Origin: Paraphysomonas bandaiensis
Lineage: Eukaryota; Chrysophyceae
Length of the DNA stretch: 60,274 nt
NCBI GenBank assembly: GCA_965644295.1
Contig: CBFFRP010000230.1
Span: 1 to 60,274 of the forward strand
Reading direction: 5' to 3'
The notes under the pieces were generated by a model. That model was not told the DNA's origin, made no database searches, and saw only the letters and a list, made by a program, of their open reading frames with translations. This document shows, one piece after another, positions 30,838-42,800 of this stretch; positions within the stretch are counted from its first letter, which is position 1, and each line of letters starts with the position of its first letter. The position numbers and the translations under genes are program-made.

Positions 30838-33800
30838 TTACGTCTCGACCTTCCCACGAAGATATATAATCCATGGTGGGATTTCAGATTTCGAATCACA
30901 CCGAATAAACAGTTTCGCTGTGATAAAATCTTGAGCTGATGTAGAAGCAGTGTTCACTTCATCAGTTATATACTGGAATTCGACACCACATACTCCATCC
31001 GATTTCGCAGGTACAGAAGCTGTAGCGGCAGATGTCTTGAAATGTGGTGAGTCCACAACGAAACTCCATTGGCAGGTTTCATTGAAGCAATTTCTGAATG
31101 GAATGTCTTGTGCAGATCCTTGATTGAAATTGTAGGGGCCCAATGGCATGGGTGGCACACATCTCCCAACAAGCTCACATTCATACAAGCCACCCTCAGG
31201 GGATGTTACAGTTAAAATGTCGTGTGTGGTACCGATATCTGCAGGCTCAAAGGTCACACCTAGTCGCGCATCTTCACCATCCCACTGCGTAACTGCGGGT
31301 ACAGCCAGTGCTTTGTTGACATTGAAAAAGGTTGGCTTCCTCACAGAACAATTGTACGTTGTTTGATCATGGTTATATGTTTTGAACAAAAATGTTTCGG
31401 TTTGAATATTCCCAAGTGGAACCTCAAAATGTAGTGTTTGCCTTACAGACGACGGAGTCGCCGTAACTATTACCTTATATTTGAAAGTCCCAAGTTCTTT
31501 CGTCATTATTGTTACTAAGTGCTCTTCTGGCTTATTGGTGGGTGTAAGTGGGCGATATTCCAATTCGAAGCTGCCTTCTGGATTTCCGGATATAGAAACG
31601 AGTTGTTTAACTCGAATGCACTTGGAATCACACGACCACCAGTCGTCAGGATTCGAACCTGTACCCATTTGAACATCACACTCATGTTGAAGGGGGTTTT
31701 CAATTGTAATTAAGTGCTTTGCACTCTGTCGAACAGATGATTCCATAACAATATCTTCCAAAATTTCAGCCGACGTAGCTTTGGCAACAACATCGTAAAA
31801 AAAGTATTCGCCTGTGCTTCGATTTGTGAACGTAACCGTCGCTTTCGTGGTTCCTTCCACATATGCATTGAATCTGACTTGGAAATCTTTGACGCCATGA
31901 GGCGCCACTTCAACAGCGTTAGCAGCAATGAAAAAGGTCGCGGGTGAAGGTCGCTCTAGTGTGTCGATATCAATGTGGAACTTCTGGGTTTCTGATAGCC
32001 AGTTGCTCATCTTCAGAGGAATCATACAATGTTTCTTTGCAGACGTCTCTACAGTTACGGTTCCACAAGACTCTGGCAGTCCTGAAAAGCCACGCAATTT
32101 ATAAAGTTGTGCGGTCCCATCGGGTAAGGCCATGAACAGTTGTCCTTGTAAACCGCTCTCATCAGTTATGTCGTCCTCAGACTCCGGCTTTTCGCACATA
32201 ACAAGAGGGAAATATGTTATCACAAGATCCGCAGAACCCTTCGGTGGAACCTTAATCTCATTGGGAACACTCCAATGAATTCCACTGATAGAAGGAGAAA
32301 TAAACCAGTCTTTATCAGTTGGATTGCGAAGATTCACTTCTTTTCTCTGTTCTTTACGAACCAATGACTCAAAGTTAAGGAGAACAATACTGTCATCGGG
32401 TTGAGGAACACACACGCCAGAACAAGTTAGAGTGAGAGGCGACATACCCGGAATCGATAACATTATATTTTCTTGGCGAATATCTGCGTCCACAAACTTT
32501 GGTTCAAATATGACATCGAAGTTTACTTCATTTCCAGGAGCAAGTTTACCGAAAAGAGGTGAAATGCTAAAATGAGGCCCAAATGACGACTCTACCCACC
32601 TAAACGTTAGAGACAAGTCGCCAGAATTTTCCAAGCTAAGCTTTTTCATTTTACGCGAACCATCAACGACAACCCCAAATGGTAAAGAATCAGTGTCCAA
32701 TGATACCTCAGCACCCTGGGCTTTTCCGAACACTGTCAATAACTTCCTGGTGATACCGGCATACCGAATCATTAACTCCTCCGTAAACTGCGGAATACGA
32801 CGATTGGGTGAGAATATTAACTGAATAGTAGCTTTGTCACGAGGCTGAATAATAAATTCATTTCGCGGGTTGTATACGACACAGCAGTCCCCTAATGCGC
32901 TTCCACCATACTGTGCATCATCTTCACATAGTTGGACAGGAAGAGCACGAACTGATTTGTTCACAAGGGTGATCGTTTTCACATTGTCGCTGCCAACATC
33001 AACGAGTCCAAAGTTGGTTCGCCGCTGTGCAGCATTAACAAGTTCAAGGCGTGGTAATATTCCTTGACCAACGACATTCACATTGACCTTACCAGTTCCG
33101 TTGATGACAAATGGAATCACAAACGCGTATTCTTTAACGTCGCGAGGAGCAAACCTGATGGGAACATCAACTCCCCCACCAGGTTCTAATACAACCGGAT
33201 GACATTCGGCCCATAATGCACGTGTCTTTTGAAAACTACAGTCCACAGCGATATTGTTAACCGGGTCGTGATTGACAATACGGAGAACAGTCTCCTCAAT
33301 CACCGTGTTTCCACCAGGTGATGTAATAAAGCATGACCCAAAATCGTAATGCATAAAACTAAAGCGAACAGCTGGCTGAACGCCACTTCCTTTGACAATA
33401 ATATTATACACGAACTTTCCAGCCACGGTGAAAGTCATCACTGCACCATCAATATTCATTTCCTTCTCAGGAGCGAAAGTTATTCCATATTCCATTTTCA
33501 CGCCTTTCTGCAAAGTGCCACCATACTTTCCACCGGATAAGGATAAGTTCGATGTCGTCATAACATCAACATCGGTATCCCATTGGTAATCGAAATTATA
33601 CTTTCCATTATTCGTAACAATAAATGTTTTGGTAATACTGTCTAAGACTTGCACTGCACCAAAGTCAGCATAGTTGACATGAGGTGCAGGTTTCAGTGTA
33701 ATGTAATGGTCCGTTACCCCTGATACAACCTCTCCAGAATGTTCCAATTGAATTAACGGATGAACCGCATATCCTTCACCTTTAATATTGACGGAAAGTT

Positions 33801-36800
33801 TATTCGGCTTTCTTCTGATCTCACAAGATACGTTGAGGTTATAATGAATTTCTTCTTGAGGTCGAAAAAGCAATTCCACAGGAAACTTGGAGTTGGGCGG
33901 AACTGTTCCAGTACGGGGAAGAATACTTAAAATAGGACCGGAAGGGCCTTCTAGGTTTTGAAGCGCGACCTTGTCGAATGCAAAGGAAAAAGGGATACTC
34001 TCCTTGTTTTCAATATACAACGTCTCTGTTGTACCTTCTCCCTCCAACACAACAGAATGAAAATCAACTTTCGAAGTTGACAAAGTAACACGAGGCTCAG
34101 AAACTTTCCCAGCAAATAAAAACACTTGGCTGACACCTACAGTTGGAAGACTAAATTTATAAAAAGACTCTGCTGGAGCATCTTCTTCAGGTGAAAATTC
34201 AAATATCATTTCAGTTGACTTTCCTGCGAAAAGCATTCCAGCACCAAGTGCGCAGCGCCAAAAGGGAGAAGGATCACCCATAGAATCCCATTTAAACTCA
34301 TAATTATCATTGGTCGGGTTAACGACAGAAAAACGAAATGCATTGCGAACCCTTAAACCAGTTGATTCTACTTCCACTACCCTCATATCGGTGGCTTCAA
34401 TGGGGGCATATAAGCCCACTTCATTTTTCATCCCTGGAGGACGACGGAGGAGATAATCCGGACTCTCAGTAATATTAAAATGGCACACTGGTCTCTTGGC
34501 TTCTCCTTTGACGAAAAGTCTAAGGGGAGCGACCAAGTTGTCAGAAGTGCTGTCATTATTCTCAGTGTCAGGTGGCACGCTCGGGACAGTGTCGCCATGA
34601 AAGATGTACATAAAGTCATCAACTTCAAGGGGACTGAACCGAATCGTAAACTCCTGTTCCGTATTGGGAGGGACAACACAAGTATCAGGACTGATAGTAA
34701 AAGGGTTCGGAACACTCTGAGACCTTGTTGATGATGTTCCCATTCTGACCATTGATCGCGAAGATGAGGTCCCACCGCGTGTTCCTCTTCTCTTCGCAGA
34801 CTCCATATGCCACGATACAGGCATGTCAATCATGGACTCATTCTTGAATGTAAACTTATAAGACGTACTTTGGAATAGAAAAGTCGGCTTGAATTGGATG
34901 TTTTGACCAGCAGCACTGCATGAGTACTTGGCAGCATCAGCAGAACACTTGCAATGCATCTGAATCGTTTGGGTATCTTTTTCTTCTAAAACTTCATAGT
35001 AGGGTTCACGTACAGTTTCCTGAACCATTTTAGTTCCATCTTCAAGATCACCGACCTGCTTTAGGCCACAAGTCTCTGGTGGGGGACCAACAGCCTTTCC
35101 CTTCTTGCCCTTTTTGGCTTCGGCCTCGACTTTGGCCTCGTAAGCAGCAAGGGCATCTTCCTCGTCCTTAATTTTTTTGAGGTCGTCATCAGTTGCAGGT
35201 CGGATTGACACCATTGAGTCATCCCAAATATTACGAAGTTCAAGTTCCTGATCACCAACGACTGCTACTTTTTCTTCAGAATCATCAGGTTCGTCAGCTA
35301 CAACTTCTCGGGTTTTATATTCGATAGGCTGCAGAGAGCACGACAGCACTCCTGACTCAATTGTAGTTGGGGTATCCGCGGAGAACGACACAAGTATTTC
35401 TTTGGTCCCTTGTGGCCCTAAATGTCCCACAGAGGGTTTACAACTGAACACTTTCGGCAGGTTTTCATCAGGAGTAAATTTAAATTTAATAGGATGATCT
35501 GAGCGAGATCGTAACAAAATCGTCTCTGACGTTGATCCCGGCCCTTGTGACAGATTAATATGTGCAAATTTGATCTCTTCTTGTGATATATCATCACCAG
35601 AAGTTTCAATAATTGCATCACATGAATATGCAGTACCATTTAACTTCAAAAAATACTTGTCATAAGGGTTGTTTAGAACAGATATTTTGACTTGAGATGA
35701 CATCACTTCTTCCGTACCATTGGCAACATCCTTTGGAGCGAAGCTCACAGAGAGTTCACGCTTTTCTCCTGCGTTTAGAGTTAGACTCGAGTCTTTACTG
35801 GGAAAATTAAAACACGAGCCAGGAGGCATGTCGAACAGGCAAGTTGATGTCATAACACCATCGTTGCGAAGAATAAATGATTTCGTAGATACGCGATCAG
35901 AATGTACACGATTGAAGTCAATTACAAGATTTCCATCGGAATCCCTCTCTGTTGGTTGCTCTACGGCAATACAGGGCATTGTCCCAGATCCCCCGAGATC
36001 AAAGGACAACTTTTTGTCCGACTTTGAGCCCTCAACAGAATTGGAAGTAGTACCAGCAGCTGCATCGGTATTATCATCTTCAACTGAAGCTACAAACACT
36101 GATCTATAAGATTTGATTTCTGTTGGATTAAAGTGAATGTTGACATAGCGATGCTCATGCGGCGGAATTTCCCAAACTTCAGGCTGAACAGTGAACACAG
36201 AAGGCACAGTTGGAGAAGGCTCCGCGACTGATCCTTTTTTACCTTTCGGATCTTTCTTCGGTGGAGCTTTACCTCCCTTTTTATCTTTCCCATCTCCCCC
36301 AGCACCAGACGCTTCTAGCACTTCATTCGCAGATGTGATGTTAAAGGACACTTTCACATCGATCTTAGTTGGATTGGTTATTCTTATTCGTTCGACACTT
36401 CCAGACCGTCCACCAGGAACACAGCACATCACAGGTCCAAATGCAAGCATTTTCTCGACAACAGAGTACACTACCTTACCAATCCCGATATTCTCCACCT
36501 TCACTGCTGCCCCTTCTTCGGATCCGGTATTTATTTCATCCAGTGAGTGCACAACCTGTTGCTCTTCAAAAATGCTGTGGATATCATCTGTAACAATGGC
36601 TGGAGTGCAACTTTCTCCAACCACTTCGAACGACCGGGCCCATTGGGAAGGCGCATCCGCTGGGTTGACACCAGAGACACATACACGCAATCGCTCTCGA
36701 ACAGTTTTACATCCAGCTGGATTAAACATTATATCAATCCCTGCACATTCACCAGGTTGCAAGACGCCTACGCGTGGGGACGCAGAAAATGATCCGATTT

Positions 36801-39800
36801 CAAGAGGATTCTCAGGAATAGCAACCTCCTGAAGTTCGTCAGGATCGAACACGACTGGCTTGTTTGCACTGTCGTCTGCAGGTGCGCTCTTGCCACCTTT
36901 AGCTGGAGGTGCTTTTTTCTTATCGTCTTTCTTCGCAGTCTTTCCAGCTGCTGCACTTTTGCTTGCATCCTGAATGCGTGATATGTAATTTTCTCCCAAC
37001 TCTTTAGTTCTTCTGGCTGGGGGAGTCGCATACGCATAACATGCCAATGTTTGCGCATCGAACATATCAATCTCATCTATTTCAGCCATAGCACCACAAA
37101 CAACGTACGTGAACTCGAAAGCACCTTCATTTCTCAACTCAATGCGCTTTGTTTTAACATCTGAATCAAATCGCATTGCGCCAAAAGATATTCCTTTCGC
37201 GGGCTGCATGCGGAACTTGTTGAATACGGCCTTCGCAGTCAACAACAAGTTAAATTCTTCAACTTGTTCACCAGTAAGAGGTTCTGATATTAAAACACGG
37301 ATATCTTTATTCCCCTTGAAGTTGACCTCTGCATCCGGAGAGCAAAATGTAACTGCTATTTCCACCTCAGCATTGGGCTCAATTTCTCCCTCGCTGGGTA
37401 CAATTTTTAGCAAAGATGCAGTTCCTGGCTTTCTCACATTGAATTTAAAGCCAATTTTGTACTTTCCGCGGTTACCCATTTTCAACTTTTTCGTGACGTA
37501 GTCTCCAACTCGTATCTTGCCCATGTCAATTTCATTTCCACCTTCTTGTTCTCCAAGCGCGGTCAAACTAACAGCCTTGATGTTGTAAGCCTCAGCTTGT
37601 ACACCAAGACCAAAACTCTTCACTCGATTATCAGATTGTAAGCCACCTTCATGATCAGAATACCTAAGTGTAAAGTTTCCAGTGCAAATCATAGGGTCGC
37701 GAGAAAAAAACGAAACAGATATATTGCATGATGTGCCAGGGTTCACTATTCCTGACAGAGGAGATATCGTGACATTAGATGAATCTTTGAAATCACCGGC
37801 GTCAATTTCCCAGGCCACAGGAAGCAGACACGTGTTCTTCATGGTAAACATTCGTAAGTCAGTTCGTTCAATGAGAATTCGATCAAAATCAACAATCAAA
37901 GAACTTTTCATCTGTTCGTACTTGCTTTCCATTTCCTTAATTAGTTTAGCATCTGGCTTCGCTTCTGCTTTCTTCTCAGCGATCTCCGCTTCGAACTTCA
38001 ACATCGCCTCTTCCCATGGCCCAGAGAGTTCGACAGATGGCTCCACCCCCCAACAACTTAACTCGTAGGCTACTGGCTGTGGATTATTAGAAATACAGGC
38101 AACGAGAGTCTTCCTGTATTCGATTGCATCTTTTGGGAAAGCCCAAATCTTTATATCCCGTGTTTCCCCTTCCTCTAACTCCAACGTTGATGGTTCGACG
38201 TAAAACGTTTGGATTTCTTCCTCTTCTATGCCTGTCATATCAAAGCCCATGTCAACGGTGCACTTGTACCGCCCATTGTTACAAATTCGTATAACATCCA
38301 TGTTCGTCGAGCTCACAGAGTTATAATTATCTTCTGGCTCTCCTTCAGCGGGTACTATTCTCCATTCCGGTTCTTTGAATCTGAGTAATGGTCCGAACGA
38401 ATAAAAATCGTCTGATGATATATACCTTTTCTGTGGAGGTGGTTGTCCCCCAATGAGCCCCTTCACTCGCCTCATAAACACACTACGAGAGTCGCTCTGA
38501 ATGTGAGGGACCTCACATATGCCGGTCGCAAACAGAGTGTACGTCTGGTGAGTACCCACTATTTCAAATGACAGCGCTGCATCATTGCGACCTTCTACTT
38601 CAGATTTATAATGCAGCTTGAACTGCATAGATGACTTTCCTTCAATAACCCAACGAAAAACTTGGGCTGATTCTGCACTTGAGTTAGGTTCAGGAGTATC
38701 TGAGGCATCATCACATGAGGAGCTATTTCCGTCATACGGAATTATTCTAAAGTTCGGAACAGGTTTTCTCTCCAATCGTGGATATGGTTTTCGGAATATT
38801 TGGTTAGTTTTAGGCGGTGGAAGGGCATCCTTATCTGGTGGCGGCACGAGAGGAGCTGGAAGCAGTGCTTTCATTACTGAAAAGACGGCATCTGCATCAC
38901 TATCTTCCTCGCACTCAATCTGAATGATATTGCTTGGAATATTAGGCATGTTATCATCCTTCTGCTCCCCATCACTCTCCGGTGTCGGTGCGCTTCCCAC
39001 GGATTCTCCATCAGGAACTTCTGACGATGGTGAAAACGATGACACCAATGCCGTGCAAACCTTTGATATGTACGTATCATAGTACATGACATTATCGTCC
39101 GGCTTGTTGAGCTGGTCTTCATCCTTTTCCTCAGTTTCATTCTCTTCACTTGAATTCGGACGTTTAAGCTCGGCACTTGCCTCGTCCCACACAGTGCCGA
39201 GTCGTTCCAGTACTGCTTCAGCTGACGCTAGTCGTTGTATGCGCTGATATTTAATCTGCTTCAAGTATACTTCTTTCTGATCGTTCTCCAGAGATTTGAA
39301 TTCGTCGTCACTCAATTCCATAACCATATTAGTGTTAGCATCGACCCAAGTCTCGTCCCCAACAGGAAGGCAAACTTCAACTGACTCATCAAGTTCCGCA
39401 ACTTCTTCCACAGCAATATTACTATGTGAAGTTCGCCTAGCACTCTCAGGCTTAATTGATTCACGACGGCCACTATTTACTTCCGCAGCCATTGCAGAAC
39501 CGCGTCTAGCACTGCCACGAGAACTTTTGATTTTCTCAGCTTCTTTCGCTCTTTCGAGTTTAGCAGCCTCCTCAAGTTTCACCTTGATATCATCAACTTC
39601 ATCCGTTTTTGCGTCATGCAACGAGGCCAGTCTAGCACAGTATCCAGCTTCTCCTCCCGATATTACAATTTGAGATACCACAATATTCGGAAAAGCTTTC
39701 GCGACACCAGCAATAACAGTTGTTGGGTTAGCAAACTTGGAAGATACTCCATCCAAAACTATCCCATATCCACATCCAGCATATTTGACGCGCTCTTGCA

Positions 39801-42800
39801 GTAATTTGCAGAGAGTGTTTGCATTTAAAGTTGAACTCTCCTTAAATTCTTCAAGATCAATCACAGCTTGTGTTCGAAGTACATCCTCTGGAATTTCTTT
39901 AGCCTTTCCTTTCTTTGATTTCTTGTAAAGTTCGATGGCCTCTTCCTTGCTCTTTTCCGCTGCCTCTATTAATTCGTTTAGGTGAATTGCAGCCGCTTCA
40001 ACTTCTACTGGAGTACTACGATTCAATATGCGCCTTGCAATTTCTCCCATGTCTGATAGCGTTGCAGCAACATCCTCCACAACCCCATCTATAGTAAGCA
40101 CTGGCAGTTCCAAAGATTTCCCTAGTTTAGATGCAGCAGTGGACACCCCGCTAAGCATAGGGCCCACGACAAGGATATCCTGCTGCTTATCTTCGTCGCG
40201 CGGTTGATTTTCAGTGCTGTAAGGCGGATGATGTAACTCGAAGTCGGCATTGGCATGAGCAGACTCTTCGTCAGGGTTAGTCATTACTGCCTTGTATGCA
40301 TCCAAAATAAACGAAGGCAGCGGTTCACCGGGGTTTCTCACAGGTGCACGACACAATCCATCAGCTTCATATATGTCTACTGCTTGTAAAATTGCATCCT
40401 CTTCCTTAAAACTAGTGTCAAAATCAAGGGAGTATAATTCTACGGGACAATCTCCATCGTTGAATATTGTGACAACTTTGTCCTCTCCAGAAGAAAAGGG
40501 GAGCACTGGTCCGAATTCCGCAACTGGTGGGTCGAAGCGAATTGGAGTACCCACGCCTTCGCCCATCAGCATCAAGGTTTTCTTCGACTTATTATTCATA
40601 TCAATTTTCATTGTCAAGGTGACTTTATTTTTTCTAGCTTCAGTAGGAACGTACTCAATTTCAACAACAACGCTCTGGCCAGCTCGCACACTTCCTTCCA
40701 TTGGATACACGGTGAACTTATTTTCATCTTTCGAAGTACCAGGTTTCTTTAACTGCCAGCGCGTGGTTACAGGGGTGTTGTTGTGCAAACGTACAAACAT
40801 TCTTTTGCAGCACCCAAGCTTAACACGTTCAAAGTCTATGGAGTCCGATGACAACACCAAGTCTGGCATGCAGACATTAACTGAAAGAAGAAGATTCACA
40901 GTAGGAGCGTTCTTCATTGTAATCGGCAGTGTGTTCGTTTGCCTACCGAGATGTAGCCGGCCCCTGGCCAAAAATTTCACAACAATATCAACGACACCAG
41001 CCTCCGGTAGTTTTGTCACTTTATCTGGATCTATAGAGAACCCAGATCCCGCCAAATGTTGTTTATCAAATACCCATGACATGGGACCAGACGTTGATGC
41101 ATTCATTATCTTGAACACTTTTTTCCTGGACGTACCGGAAATGACGTTGCCAAAGTCACACAGGTAATTTGCAACGACAATTTTATCCACCCCTAAAAGA
41201 CCTGATGCATCTGCGGCATCCTGGAGGTCAATAGTACCTTTAGAAGCCCTCGACTTTATAGTTTTTGGGCTAGACAACTTCAATGTTTGCACCTTCTCTT
41301 CAAAATCAGCTAGATGAGAGCAAAACGCCATGCGGTGCATTTCTACGTCAATTGCAATTTGTGAAGGCTCTTTGCCCTTGAATGGGAGAGACAAAGTTGA
41401 AGTATTGCCATCCTCGTAATCATCTGTCGGAGAAGGCTGGTATATAGGTGGGACCGCCGATGTTGCACTTGGTTTCCCTGGTTCGTTTCCGTCACCAAGC
41501 TTTGGGGGAAACTTGGATTTATCAGGGTGCATAATATTTTCCCGCGCATGAGAAGTAAACGCTGCCCACAACTCAGGGATGTTTTTGTCCTTTCCTTCAC
41601 CCAGTGGACCATGCCTCTTGTGCCGAGGTAATGTAACCGCAACTGCAGGAAATATTCCTTTACAGAAGCACTTAACTTTCACAGGGTCAAAATGTGCGAT
41701 CTTAAATATAACTGTTTCTGCAAAAGTCGAGGGAATCCCAGGTCGAAATCTCAGAGTCACTTTTAACTTCTCGCCAGCTCCAACTTTACCTGATGAAGGT
41801 GATGCCTCGATTAAATTGGTCGCTGATAATTCTTCCATACTAACAGCAAAATTAAAAGCAACCTTTCCTAAATTGGAGATGATAACTTGCTCATCTTTCC
41901 GTTCACAGTATAAAATTTCACCAAAATCAACGACATCCCTGTCCATTGAAAACGTTACAACCGAAGCTTCGCCTTGAAGTGTGAGCTTGTACTCCGGTCC
42001 CCCATCCACTTGACATATCACAGCAGTGGATAGCTTACAATTGGTATGGCCGAACATTGTGAATTCAATATCTTCAGATTCACCAGCTTTTAAAACAGAA
42101 CGAATTGGCAAAATATCGAATATTTGACTAGGCGATAAATTGTTCGATGACCTTGTCTTCGTTCCTTTCCCAGGCATTTTACCTTCATCTTCGATGAATA
42201 TCCAATTATAAGCTGCATCTAATTTGCTCCAATTTTTCACTCGAACCTTGCAAGTCTTGGTCGTATCGTTCAATACACACCCAAAGTTAACCACAGAGGC
42301 CTCAAACTCAAGATTAGGAAACAATATGTCAGCACGCAGAGGAATACTATCTTTCTGTGGATGAGCTCGATAAGACACAATCAATTGCTTTTCAACCGTA
42401 TGCGATGTCAAGTCATCACGGTACATAGGATCAAATTCGACAGACAGGTCAGTACTTTGTTCAGGTGCTAGTGTATGCTCCCAAGAACTTAAATTAAATG
42501 GGACATCCACTTTTAGTACAAAGGTTAAAGGGATGGCCGTCTTATTAGTCAGTCTAATTTCTTTACGCTGTAGCAATGGCTCAACTCCCTTCTCCCAACT
42601 GTAAACAAAGTCCAGCTCCTTCTCAGAAAATGTCAACAAAGGGTCAACAACTTCAGCACGAATCTCGGTGCTTATTATTGTTTTAACTCCTCTCTCCTTC
42701 CCTACTTTACTTTCAAGTAAGAACTGCTCCATGGCAGCTACCGCCTGCGGGCTACTTCCTTTAAAAGTAAACGTTGTTGCTGTTCGCGGACGCAAGGTGA

